Shown in pieces: positions 14,760 to 23,204 of a stretch of DNA of 24,563 bases. Position 1 is the first letter of the stretch, and every line of letters begins with the position of its first letter. The stretch lies in assembly GCA_039800205.1 (NCBI GenBank), contig JBDLRB010000100.1, forward strand, positions 1-24,563. The letters are read 5' to 3'. A program made the position numbers and the translations under genes. The notes beneath the pieces are model-generated. The model saw nothing but the letters and a program-made list of their open reading frames with translations. It searched no databases and had not been told where the DNA came from. This DNA is from SYIM01 sp039800205 (lineage in GTDB: Bacteria; Pseudomonadota; Gammaproteobacteria; Burkholderiales; Burkholderiaceae_E).

Positions 14760-15586
14760 GGGTCCAGTCGGCCGACCACGATCCCGGCGGCCTCCCGGTC
14801 CCAGAGGTCGCTGGCATCCTGTTCACTCTCCGCCTGGAGCTTGAACTTTTGCACCTTGAAGCTGTGTGTTCGCGGCAGGTCGGACAATCGGCGGATGTAG
14901 CGCGGCACCATGAAGTAGGGCATGTTTGCCGCGCAGTAACGAATCAGCTCTGCCTCGTCGATATGATGTTCGTCACGCAAAACGACCGCCAGGGCAACAT
15001 CGTCTTCGCCGAGGCCCGATCGCACGGGATAGGCGGCGGCATCCGCTATCGCCGGATGCTTCTTGACCACCGTCTCGATCTCATGCGCTGAGATATTTTC
15101 GCCCCTGCGTCGAATGCTGTCCTTCATCCGACCGACAAACCACATGTAGCCATCGGCGTCGATGCGCACCTGATCGCCGGTATGGAACCAGCCGTTGCGC
15201 ACGCTCTCGAAGCTCGCCTCAGGCATTTTGTAGTAGCCCTCGCCCGCTTCCCAGGGGTTGTTGTTGCGCAGAATCAATTCGCCCGGCTCGCCGACGGGGA
15301 CGTCGAAGTCGTCCGAATCGACCACCCGAGCCTCAATCCCTCGACGAACTTGACCCGCAGATCCGAGCTTTCAGGTCGGGTCGCTCAGCGTGAAGGCGTG
15401 AGTCGAACAGTAATCGGTCAGCCCGTAGCCGGCGACGATTCAAAGCTTGAACCATTGTTCAAAATTGAGGGCAAAGGCCGGACAAGGCGAGATGATCGGT
15501 CGATCTGGATACGTCTGGGCGTATGCCTGCGAGGCTGAGAGCGCGAGGACGGTGGCGGCAAAGAGCGTGCGGATCGGTAAAGACAT
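14756..15586 (-). pseudogene. Deletion-fusion pseudogene: Bug receptor signal peptide joined to acyl-CoA ligase C-terminal part, two in-frame TGA
   Basis: Reading on the minus strand from ATG 15586 (AGGAG 7 nt upstream), codons 1-31 encode a Bug leader, MSLPIRTLFAATVLALSASQ followed by AYAQTYPDRPI. From about codon 37 the same frame is ligase-like: FEQWFKL, stop (TGA 15442-15440), IVAGYGLTDYCSTHAF, stop (TGA 15373-15371), KLGSAGQVRRGIEARVVD, then the intact C-terminal adenylation domain with GWFHTGDQVRIDADGY, GRMKDSIRRRGENISAHEIE and FKVQKFKL. Most of the Bug gene and the first half of the ligase are missing. A 189-residue product from GTG 15325 would lack the ATP-binding loop. I infer a deletion that fused two genes, then nonsense decay. 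The 277-codon frame has no frameshift. Confidence 0.85.
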
Positions 15587-15613
15587 GTCTCGTCTCCTCG
15601 AGTGTGGGCCCCG

Positions 15614-16567
15614 TTATTGAAGTTGATCGGCCAGTTCGTTGCCGGGCAGCAGTGAGCCCCATTCGGCCGGACGTTCAGCCAGTCCATCGCTGGGCAGGCG
15701 GAAGACCTTGAGAGCATTCTCGCGCATCATCTTCCTGTACGGTTCTGCGCGAAACTTGTGGGCCTGGATGTCCTTCAGGGCTCGCTCGGGTTCGATGACG
15801 GGCCAGTCCGTTCCGAACATGAACTTGTCCTGACCGTAGGTGTTTGCGTAATGCAGCACCTGCGGCGGCCAGTGGCTGGGCGCGTAGGCGTCGCCGCAAA
15901 AGTAGACATTCTGGTGCTTCCAGGCCATGGCGATCATCTCGTCGACCCAGGGCACCCCCAGGTGAATACCAATCAGGGTCAACTCCGGATAGAGAATTGC
16001 CACGCGGTCAAAACAGATCGGCTTCGCGACAGTGGGCAGTCGAAGGTCACGCCGATACACCAGGTTCTGACCGACCTGCATCATGATTGGGACGCCCAGC
16101 TCTGCGCATTTCGCGTTGATGGGCATCACATACGGGTGGTCGGGCGGCATGTCGAACCAGTGCGGGTAGTAATGGGCTCCAACAAAGCCGAGGTCTTTGA
16201 CCGCGTGTTCAAGTTCGCGTAATTGGGACAGACCCTGCGTTGGGTCGATCCCGGCCAGACCGGAAAAACGGTCCGGGTAGGCCTGACAAATTTCGTGGAC
16301 CCGCTCATAGGAGAGGTGGACCGACGCCGAATGGTTTCGGTCACCGCATCGCACTGCGATCAGTAGCGATCGTTCGATGGCGCACCGGTCCATCTTGCGC
16401 AGATAGTCGTCAATCGGAACACCCTGCAATCGGGAGATCGCATCACCCTGTCGAACCTGCGCAGCGAATGAGGCGTCCGTCGGATTGAGTCCTGCGGCCA
16501 TCTCCTGTGGCGTTCTGACGTTGACGACAATGTCGATCGCACCGCGTGTTCGCATGGCCGGATCCAT
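15614..16567 (-). CDS. Amidohydrolase-fold (COG2159-type) protein lacking N-terminal HxH
   Basis: A 317-residue protein of the Amidohydrolase_2/ACMSD-like TIM-barrel family: DPTQGL, GAHYYPHWF (~131-138), IGIHLGVPWVDEM (His202), and FMFGTDWPV with the conserved barrel Asp254. Family members hydrolyse or decarboxylate small cyclic or aromatic acids, binding zinc or manganese through an HxH on strand 1, plus His and Asp. Here strand 1 reads IDIVVNVRT, so both N-terminal His are absent, and MMQVGQ replaces a further His-containing strand. It may be metal-free or bind metal differently. It is the third gene after lysR and the complete ligase. The start may be ATG 16567 or ATG 16555; neither has a strong RBS. 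Reaction unknown. Confidence 0.75.
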   Translation of the reverse strand: MDPAMRTRGAIDIVVNVRTPQEMAAGLNPTDASFAAQVRQGDAISRLQGVPIDDYLRKMDRCAIERSLLIAVRCGDRNHSASVHLSYERVHEICQAYPDRFSGLAGIDPTQGLSQLRELEHAVKDLGFVGAHYYPHWFDMPPDHPYVMPINAKCAELGVPIMMQVGQNLVYRRDLRLPTVAKPICFDRVAILYPELTLIGIHLGVPWVDEMIAMAWKHQNVYFCGDAYAPSHWPPQVLHYANTYGQDKFMFGTDWPVIEPERALKDIQAHKFRAEPYRKMMRENALKVFRLPSDGLAERPAEWGSLLPGNELADQLQ

Positions 16568-16638
16568 TCAGGGGGAGAGCGTCTGCATGTTGACAATCTA
16601 CACTCGGGATCATAACGAGCGCCCGCCCGCCTGTCGAC

Positions 16639-18159
16639 TCAGGCGTCCCGCAAGACCCGCCGCAGAATCTTGCCCATCGAGTTGCGGGGCAGGGCCTCGA
16701 TGAAGCGAATCTCCTTCGGGACCTTGTAAGGGGAAAGCCTTTGCTTGCACAGCTCAGTCAGCGTATGGGCGTCCACTGAATCGTTGGTACGGACAACGAC
16801 CCAGGCGGTGACCTGCTCGCCCCAGTAGGCATGCGGCAGGCTGGCCACGGCACACTCGGCCACTCCGGGGTGTGAAAGCAGAACTTCCTCGACCTCTCTG
16901 GGATAGACGTTTTCACCGCCGCTGATGATCATGTCGTTCTTGCGGTCTACCAGATACACGTAACCTTCTTCGTCGATTCGCGCAAGATCGCCCGTGACAA
17001 ACCAGTCACCGTGCATCGAGCGCTGGGTCACCTCGGGCAGATTCAGGTAACCGGAAAACAGGTAAGGCGAGGCCACGGCCAATTCGCCCACTTCGCCCTG
17101 CGCGCAATCGTTGCCCTCGTCATCGAGGACCCGGAGATGGGTGGCGGGGAGCGGCTGGCCCACGCAGGCGATCTTGCGCAACTGGTCTGCCGGACGCAGT
17201 GCACAGGCGATATTGGTTTCAGTGGTGCCGTAGCGTTCGTAGAGACGGCCCTCACCGAAGTGTTCGATGATTCGTGCCTTCATCGCCTGAGCGAGCGGCG
17301 CAGTACCCGAGATCACGGCTTTCAGCGAGCTGACATCGAATCGGCGCGCGCGCTCGCCGAGCGCAAACAGCGCAGCAAAGTGCGTGGGCACCATGTAGGC
17401 ACTCGTGGCGCGGGTGCGTTCGATTGCGGCAAGCAACGCTTCGACATCAAAGCGGGGCATCAGCGTGACCGATCCCCCGAAAAAAACGGGTGCGAGGGCC
17501 ATCAGGAAACCCGCGCCGTGAAACATCGGGGTCGTGGCTACGGCACGGTCGTCCGGGCCATAGCACCCATGCTCCGATGCCATCGCAAAACAGGCGAGCA
17601 CGCGACCGCGGTGCGCCAGCATGACCCCCTTGGGTCGCCCAGTCGCTCCTGAAGTGTAGGGCACCGAAAAGATGTCGTGCTCGGTGACCTCCCGGTCGAC
17701 GCGCGATGAACGGGCTTGAGCGATCAGCGCTTCGTAATCGCGCTCGATCACAATGACCCGCTCGATGCTCGGCGGAATGGCCGCGCGCGCCTGCTCCTCA
17801 AGTGCGCCATCGACGAAGAGCACGCGTGCCTGGGCGTCTTCGCAAATGAACCGGATCTCCGGTCCCGGTGCGGCCGGTCCGATCGTCGCGACTGCGACGC
17901 CGACGGATGACATGCCCGCCACAATCTCGAGATACTCAATGCGGTTTCGGCACTGGATGGCCACCTTGTGGCCCTGTTGCAGGCCCAGTCCCACGGCCAG
18001 ATTCGAAACCCGATCGATGCGCTCGACCAGCGTGCGGTAGCTCAGTGCTCGCTCGCCTTCGGTGATTGCGATTTTTTTCGGGGTGCGAAAGGCCGCAGCG
18101 CGAATACCGTCTGCGATCAGGATCGATCGCGACCCGCCTTGACGAATGGTAGAGGTCAT
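16639..18159 (-). CDS. Acyl-CoA ligase (AMP-forming, CaiC/FadD-like), complete
   Basis: A 506-residue ANL-superfamily enzyme that activates a carboxylate to acyl-AMP and then the CoA thioester. The P-loop-like motif TSGATGRPKG is at 169-178, followed by the aromatic/YGTTE motif (YERYGTTETN), GDLARIDEEGY, the hinge DRKNDMIISGGENVYP, and near the C-terminus the catalytic lysine in NSMGKILRR. All core motifs look intact. It starts 7 bp after the lysR stop on the same strand, so it is probably co-transcribed with its regulator. The acid activated cannot be told; CaiC-like and medium/long-chain or aromatic acids are all possible. A second, broken ligase lies downstream in the same direction. Confidence 0.9.
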   Translation of the reverse strand: MTSTIRQGGSRSILIADGIRAAAFRTPKKIAITEGERALSYRTLVERIDRVSNLAVGLGLQQGHKVAIQCRNRIEYLEIVAGMSSVGVAVATIGPAAPGPEIRFICEDAQARVLFVDGALEEQARAAIPPSIERVIVIERDYEALIAQARSSRVDREVTEHDIFSVPYTSGATGRPKGVMLAHRGRVLACFAMASEHGCYGPDDRAVATTPMFHGAGFLMALAPVFFGGSVTLMPRFDVEALLAAIERTRATSAYMVPTHFAALFALGERARRFDVSSLKAVISGTAPLAQAMKARIIEHFGEGRLYERYGTTETNIACALRPADQLRKIACVGQPLPATHLRVLDDEGNDCAQGEVGELAVASPYLFSGYLNLPEVTQRSMHGDWFVTGDLARIDEEGYVYLVDRKNDMIISGGENVYPREVEEVLLSHPGVAECAVASLPHAYWGEQVTAWVVVRTNDSVDAHTLTELCKQRLSPYKVPKEIRFIEALPRNSMGKILRRVLRDA

Positions 18160-18166
18160 TTTGGAT

Positions 18167-19126
18167 TCAGGGTGAGGGAAGGGGAGGGGCGGTGGCGGTC
18201 ACGAGCCCCCATAACCGTTCGGCAATCGCACTCATTTTTGCGCGTTGCCGATACAGGCGAATTTCGATCTCCACCGTCCAGTCGGTGTCAGCCGCTTCGA
18301 CCAATGCGCCCGAGGCCAGTTCGGGGGCCACCAGGCTGCGCGGTAGCCACGCGAGACCGCGGCCCGAGCAGGCCATCGTCTTCAACAGCAAGGCATTGTG
18401 GGCGGTAAAGACAAACGACACCTGGGCGCGCTTGGTGTCGTCGTGCGGACGCTCGCGGTACAGCGGCCGGAGCCGATGGCGCATGATCTGACCCAACCCC
18501 GAGGCTTCGCTGTACTGGAGCACGGGGATCGGACCGCTTGCCTTGAGCGAGTAGAGCGGCTGCCCCGTACTGTCCGGCACGGACACGGGGATGAGGTGGT
18601 CGTGCCCCAGCCGGGTGAGCGCGAAGGCGTCGCCATCCATCCGGCTGGGTACGTCCGGGTGGCCATAGCACAGCAGAAACTGGACGTGACGCTGCGCCAT
18701 CAGGTGCTCGCAGGCGCGCGAGTGGTCGCTCATTGTCTGGACCGGGCCCGGGCGCAGTTGGGCCTCCATGCTGGCGAGCCAACCCGGGAAGTAGCAGATG
18801 GACAGCGAGTGCGTAACGGCAAAGCGTAAACCCGCAGCCGCCTCGTCGTGGGCCGCACGGGCCTTGATACGGGAGGCTTCAAGCGCAGCGACGACCTCCT
18901 CGATCAGGGGCAGGAACCGTGCCCCGGCGGCGGTCAACTCCACCGGATGGGTACTGCGGTCGACCAGGTCTGCCCCGACCCATTCTTCAAGTGCGCGAAT
19001 GTGCCGACTGAAGGCCGGCTGGGCGATGGCTCGGGATTCCGCGGCACGCGAAAAATTACCCGTCTCAGCCAAGGCGATGAAGTCCTCGATCCAGTCCAGG
19101 TCCAGCGGTCGGTTTTCAGGTCCCAT
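18167..19126 (-). CDS. LysR-family transcriptional regulator
   Basis: A 319-residue regulator with an N-terminal winged HTH (residues ~8-68: LDWIEDFIALAETGNFSRAA, AQPAFSRHIRALEEW) and a C-terminal periplasmic-binding-like effector domain from ~95. It is transcribed divergently from the DapA-like gene across 109 bp and lies just ahead of the complete ligase gene, so it may control both directions. LysR regulators typically respond to a pathway intermediate. I looked for a clear T-N11-A dyad in the intergenic region and found none that was convincing. The start ATG 19126 gives the usual family length. Confidence 0.9.
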   Translation of the reverse strand: MGPENRPLDLDWIEDFIALAETGNFSRAAESRAIAQPAFSRHIRALEEWVGADLVDRSTHPVELTAAGARFLPLIEEVVAALEASRIKARAAHDEAAAGLRFAVTHSLSICYFPGWLASMEAQLRPGPVQTMSDHSRACEHLMAQRHVQFLLCYGHPDVPSRMDGDAFALTRLGHDHLIPVSVPDSTGQPLYSLKASGPIPVLQYSEASGLGQIMRHRLRPLYRERPHDDTKRAQVSFVFTAHNALLLKTMACSGRGLAWLPRSLVAPELASGALVEAADTDWTVEIEIRLYRQRAKMSAIAERLWGLVTATAPPLPSP

Positions 19127-19235
19127 CTTCGGGCGGGTCGATCCGTGCGTGAATAGTTTGATGCGATTTTAGTATTGGAGCGGTTCTTGGGTCAGGCCGC
19201 ATGATCAGCACCTCTCAAACACAGAGTGGTCCGAC

Positions 19236-20174
19236 ATGCCCAGGATTGCCAACTACCGCGGACTGATTCCCGCGATCGCCTGCCCCTTCAGACCCGATCT
19301 CAGCATCGACGAGCCCGCGCTCAGGCGACTGGCCGCATGGCTCGGGGAGCAGCCCGGCGTCGTTGCCGTCATGACCAACGGTCATACCGGCGAGGTGTTC
19401 TCGCTTTTGCCGCACGAGCGCGCCGAGGTCACGCGCATCGTCGCGGATGAGTTGCGTGGGCGTATTCCCGTGATTTCTTCGATCGTGTGCGAAGGGTTGC
19501 TCGATGCGGCGGCGCACGCCCGGGCTGCACGCGACGCGGGCGCGGTTGCGCTGGATGTGATGCCGCCCCACCACTGGCTGCGCTTCGGATGCACGCCCCA
19601 TCATGCGCTCGCATATTTCGATGCGATTCACCAGGCCGCGCCCGATCTCGATCTGGTCGCGCACGTCTATCCCGCCTGGACGCGCGCCGCATATTCGTCG
19701 GGCCTGCTGGCCGATCTCGCACGGCTGCCCTATCTGCAGGCCTTCAAGTCCGGGCAGCGGGACATGAACAAGTACGCGCGCGACATCCAGGCCATTCGGG
19801 ACGCTGATCCATCCAAAGCCATCCTGACCTGTCATGACGAGTATCTGCTGGCCTCGATGGTGCAGGGCGTGGATGGTGCCTTGGTCGGCTTCGCGACCTT
19901 CATTCCCTCTCTGATTTCGGATCTCTGGGAGGCCGTCAAGGCGGGCGATCTCAACCGGGCGATTTCGATCCAGGCGGTGATCACGCCCTTGAAAGAGGCC
20001 GTGTATGGCGCAGGCGAACCGACGGGTGAGGCGCACGCGCGGATGAAGGCCGGCATGTACCTGGCCGGCGTGATTGACGATCCGACCGTCCGTCCGCCCA
20101 CGCTGGCCCCGGGCGAGGCCGATATGTCGCGACTGAGGGCAGCGGTCGAGCAGGCCGGCCTGCTGAAACGCTGA
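19236..20174 (+). CDS. DapA/NAL-superfamily class I aldolase or dehydratase (KdgD-like)
   Basis: A 312-residue TIM-barrel protein with the Schiff-base lysine Lys171 (LQAFKSGQRD) and the relay tyrosine Tyr145 (AHVYPAW), both on the expected strands. GHTGE (49-53) stands where the family has a GxxGE keto-acid loop. Members include dihydrodipicolinate synthase, N-acetylneuraminate lyase, 2-keto-3-deoxy-gluconate/galactonate aldolases and 5-dehydro-4-deoxyglucarate dehydratase. In this setting, aldol cleavage or dehydration of a 2-keto-3-deoxy sugar acid is more likely than lysine synthesis, as the Bug receptor, SDR and TarD genes follow. It is divergent from lysR. Exact substrate unknown. Confidence 0.85.
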   Translation: MPRIANYRGLIPAIACPFRPDLSIDEPALRRLAAWLGEQPGVVAVMTNGHTGEVFSLLPHERAEVTRIVADELRGRIPVISSIVCEGLLDAAAHARAARDAGAVALDVMPPHHWLRFGCTPHHALAYFDAIHQAAPDLDLVAHVYPAWTRAAYSSGLLADLARLPYLQAFKSGQRDMNKYARDIQAIRDADPSKAILTCHDEYLLASMVQGVDGALVGFATFIPSLISDLWEAVKAGDLNRAISIQAVITPLKEAVYGAGEPTGEAHARMKAGMYLAGVIDDPTVRPPTLAPGEADMSRLRAAVEQAGLLKR

Positions 20175-20231
20175 GGTCCCGCGCTGAAAAGTAGTTTGAT
20201 CACTGATTTCACTATCAAGGAGACACGTACC

Positions 20232-21209
20232 ATGAACAAACGTCATGCATTGCTGGGTTTGACAGCGTCACTGTTTGCCGGCGCATTGTTGTCGATGCAC
20301 GCCCCGCCGGCGGCCGCGCAGACCTGGCCCGCACGCCCGGTCAAGATGATCATTCCCTTCCCGCCGGGCGGTACGCTCGACACCGTGGGGCGCCTCTTGG
20401 CACAGAAGCTCAGCGATCAGTTCGGGCAGTCATTCGTCGTTGAAAATCGCCCCGGCGGTAACGGCATCATCGGGTCCGACCTGGTCGCCAAGGCCACGCC
20501 CGATGGCTACACGATGCTGTTCAACGCATCGACCTTTGTGACGGCCCCCATGACCATGTCCAAGGTTCCTTATTCGGTGACCAAAGACTTTACCCCGGTG
20601 TCCCTGGTGGCCAAGGCACCTCTGTCCGTTGCCATTAACAAGAATCTGCCGATCACCGACGTCAAATCCTTGCTGGCTCATGCCAAGGCTCAAGGGGGCA
20701 AGATGACGTTTGCGGTCGGATCGATTGGTTCAGCCGGTCACCTTGCGACCGAATTGCTCAAGAAAAGCGGCATGAACTACACGGTCATTCCGTACAAGGG
20801 CACCGCACCAGCCTTCCAGGATCTGATTGGTGGACAGATTGACGGCTTCATTGATCCCATTCTGGGTTCGGTCCAGCATCACAAGGCGGGCCGGGTGCGC
20901 GTTGTCGCCGTCACGGCGCTCTCCCGGGTCCCCAACTTGCCGGATGTACCGGCCGTGTCGGAAACGATCCCCGGCTTCGAGTTTTACAGCTGGTATGGGG
21001 TGTGGGGGCCGGCCCGCTTGCCCGATCCGATCCGCGACCGGCTCAATGCCGAGGTGAACAAGGCCCTGAACGGTGAGATGAGGGAAAAGCTGTCGCCTCA
21101 AGGATTACTGGTCACGCCTGGAAGCGTCGCTGATTTCGTGCGCTTTCAGACCGAGGACATGGCGCGCGCGCAAAAGCTGATCACTGAAGGCAATATTCGT
21201 GTCAACTGA
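20232..21209 (+). CDS. Bug/TctC-family periplasmic substrate-binding protein (3)
   Basis: A 325-residue receptor. The ATG at 20232 has AAGGAG upstream at good spacing, which decides it over the ATG at 20196. The signal peptide MNKRHALLGLTASLFAGALL is cleaved near PAAAQ. The Bug pattern is complete: WPARPVKMIIPFPPGGTLD, VENRPGGNGIIGSDLVA, PDGYTMLF, IPYKGTAPAFQDLIGG. It stands between the DapA-like enzyme (57-bp gap) and an SDR that overlaps its 3' end by 11 nt, so it probably brings in the substrate of that enzyme set. No membrane partners are seen. Confidence 0.9.
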   Translation: MNKRHALLGLTASLFAGALLSMHAPPAAAQTWPARPVKMIIPFPPGGTLDTVGRLLAQKLSDQFGQSFVVENRPGGNGIIGSDLVAKATPDGYTMLFNASTFVTAPMTMSKVPYSVTKDFTPVSLVAKAPLSVAINKNLPITDVKSLLAHAKAQGGKMTFAVGSIGSAGHLATELLKKSGMNYTVIPYKGTAPAFQDLIGGQIDGFIDPILGSVQHHKAGRVRVVAVTALSRVPNLPDVPAVSETIPGFEFYSWYGVWGPARLPDPIRDRLNAEVNKALNGEMREKLSPQGLLVTPGSVADFVRFQTEDMARAQKLITEGNIRVN

Positions 21210-21906
21210 GCCGGGCTCAACGCATCGGGCGATCGTGACCGGAAGCAGTGCCGGGATCGGTCGCGCGATTGCGCTGGGTTTGCTTGCGCGGGGTTGGTGG
21301 GTGACCGGGCTGGACCGATCCCACGCCACCATCGAGCACACGCGTTATGTTCATCGGGCGTCGGATCTGGCCGGGGCCGATCCTGAGGCCCGGCTGAGCG
21401 AAGATGATGCCCAGGCCGAAGCACTGGTTCATGCGGCCGGGGGGATGCATGCCGCACCGATTGGCGAACTGGACGCCGAGGCGGGAGAGCGGCTTTGGCG
21501 ACTGCATGTTGTTGCGCTGGAGCGTCTTGCCAACCGCCTGCTGCCGGCCATGCGCGCGCGCGGCGCAGGCCGTCTGGTCGTGATCGGCAGTCGCGTTGCC
21601 GCAGGCCTGCCGCGCCGCAGCCAATACGCGGCCAGCAAGTCCGCACTGATCGGCATGGTTCGCAGTTGGGCCAGCGAACTTGCCCCGTTTGGGGTCACCG
21701 CCAACATCGTTTCGCCCGCAGCGACTCGTACTGCAATGCTCGATGATCCGGCGCGCGCATCCAGCCCGCCCCGGGTGCCGCCGCTTGGGCGCCTGATCGA
21801 GCCTGACGAGATTGCGTCCCTGGTGGGCTTTCTGTTATCTCCTGAGGCCGCCGCAATCACCGGGCAGGATATTGCGATTTGTGGTGGGGCTTCTCTGCCA
21901 AACTGA
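21199..21906 (+). CDS. SDR-family oxidoreductase with altered NNAG motif
   Basis: A 235-residue SDR: TGSSAGIG (14-21), LDR after beta-2 (Asp39, NAD-type), catalytic Ser131 (IGSRVAAG), Tyr143 and Lys147 (YAASK). The usual NNAG is HAAG (78-81), and the catalytic-tetrad Asn helix reads RLHVVAL, so the tetrad Asn appears to be missing; activity may still exist in such SDRs. The GTG start at 21199 has GAAGG 8 nt upstream and overlaps the Bug stop by 11 nt, so translation is coupled. It lies 30 bp before tarD. A likely role is oxidation of a hydroxyl in the acid imported through the receptor; substrate unknown. Confidence 0.85.
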   Translation: MSTEPGSTHRAIVTGSSAGIGRAIALGLLARGWWVTGLDRSHATIEHTRYVHRASDLAGADPEARLSEDDAQAEALVHAAGGMHAAPIGELDAEAGERLWRLHVVALERLANRLLPAMRARGAGRLVVIGSRVAAGLPRRSQYAASKSALIGMVRSWASELAPFGVTANIVSPAATRTAMLDDPARASSPPRVPPLGRLIEPDEIASLVGFLLSPEAAAITGQDIAICGGASLPN

Positions 21907-21936
21907 ATTTGAGCTTCAAACCGTTTTGAATTCGCC

Positions 21937-23115
21937 ATGAAAATCACCCACATCCTTGAGTCCACGCGGCCGATCCGATCCCCGATCCGTAATGCGTACA
22001 TTGATTTTTCGAAGATGACCTTGAGCCTGGTGGCCGTCGTTACCGATGTGATCCGGGACGGTCAGAAAGTGATTGGCTTCGGATTCAATTCCAACGGCCG
22101 CTACGGGCAGGGCGGGCTGATCCGGGAGCGCTTCGCACCCCGAATTCTCGAGGCGGATCCGCAGTCCCTGATCGAGCCCGATGGCTCGAACCTCGACCCC
22201 CACGCGATCTGGTCCGCGATGATGCGCAATGAAAAGCCGGGCGGTCATGGTGAGCGCTCCGTTGCGGTGGGAACGATCGACATGGCCGTCTGGGACGCGG
22301 TGGCCAAGATTGCCGGCGTGCCCCTCCATGATTGGCTGGCGACGCGCTACGGTTCGGGCAAGGCCGATCCACGCGTCTTCGTGTACGCGGCAGGCGGTTA
22401 CTACTACCCCGGCAAGGGACTGGATGGCTTACGGGCCGAGATGGCCGGCTATCTCGAGCGGGGCTACACCGTTGTCAAGATGAAGATCGGCGGCGCGGGT
22501 CTGTCCGAGGATTGCGAGCGCATCGAGGCGGTCTTGCAGATGCTCGGTCCGGGACAAAGCCTCGCCGTGGACGCCAACGGCCGATTCGATCTCCAGACGG
22601 CGATTGACTATGGACGTGCACTCGCGCAGTACCCCCTCTTCTGGTACGAAGAGGCGGGCGATCCGCTCGATTACGAGCTTCAGGCCCGATTGGGCGAGGT
22701 CTATCCAGGCTCGATGGCGACCGGCGAAAATCTCTTCTCCATGCAGGACGCAAGAAACCTGATTCGCTATGGAGGCATGCGTCCGGATCGCGACTGGCTG
22801 CAGTTCGACTGCGCGCTCAGCTATGGGCTGGTGGAATATCTTCGAACCCTCGAGATGCTGGGCGAGTACGGCTGGTCGCCGCGGCGCTGCATTCCGCACG
22901 GGGGCCACCAGATGTCGCTCGCGATCGCAGCCGGCCTCGGGCTGGGCGGCAACGAGAGCTACCCCGATCTTTTTCAGCCCTTTGGAGGCTTCCCGGACGG
23001 GGTCGCCGTCTGCGACGGCTTTGTCGATTTGCCCCCGATTCCGGGCATTGGCTTTGAGGGCAAGGCCGACCTGATCGCAGAAATGCGGGACCTCGTCAGC
23101 GCGCACGGACTCTGA
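21937..23115 (+). CDS. tarD: D(-)-tartrate dehydratase
   Basis: A 392-residue enolase-superfamily enzyme strongly resembling the characterised Bradyrhizobium TarD: PIRSPIRNAYIDFSKM, GFNSNGRYGQGGLIRERF, NEKPGGHGERSVAVGTIDM, FVYAAGGYYYPGKG, MRPDRDWLQFDCALSYGL and PHGGHQMSL are near identical from memory. The KxK pair is Lys181/Lys183; metal ligands are Asp212 (VDANGRF), Glu238/239 and Glu264 (ATGEN); the catalytic base is His321. TarD converts D(-)-tartrate to oxaloacetate by way of its enol. It sits after Bug and SDR genes, so tartrate or a close hydroxy-diacid may be a substrate of the operon. The ATG is chosen by alignment with TarD; the RBS is weak. Confidence 0.9.
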   Translation: MKITHILESTRPIRSPIRNAYIDFSKMTLSLVAVVTDVIRDGQKVIGFGFNSNGRYGQGGLIRERFAPRILEADPQSLIEPDGSNLDPHAIWSAMMRNEKPGGHGERSVAVGTIDMAVWDAVAKIAGVPLHDWLATRYGSGKADPRVFVYAAGGYYYPGKGLDGLRAEMAGYLERGYTVVKMKIGGAGLSEDCERIEAVLQMLGPGQSLAVDANGRFDLQTAIDYGRALAQYPLFWYEEAGDPLDYELQARLGEVYPGSMATGENLFSMQDARNLIRYGGMRPDRDWLQFDCALSYGLVEYLRTLEMLGEYGWSPRRCIPHGGHQMSLAIAAGLGLGGNESYPDLFQPFGGFPDGVAVCDGFVDLPPIPGIGFEGKADLIAEMRDLVSAHGL

Positions 23116-23193
23116 TATGGTCTCGCGGGCCTCGAGCGGCCTGCTGCGTGCGACACGTTGCGACGCCCGATCGGCCGATTTGAGACCGATTTC

Positions 23194-23198
23194 AGGAG
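23194..23198 (+). promoter_or_regulatory. Ribosome binding site deciding the GTG start at 23205
   Basis: AGGAG is followed by 6 nt and GTG. A TTG directly after it (23199) would have no spacer, so GTG is the better start for the RidA/CnbZ-like gene. Confidence 0.6.
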
Positions 23199-23204
23199 TT
23201 GAAC

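Noticed and set aside
19127..19235. LysR binding site (T-N11-A dyad) between lysR and the DapA-like gene
   Set aside because: Several T...A spacings occur, but none has convincing dyad symmetry, so no site is called.
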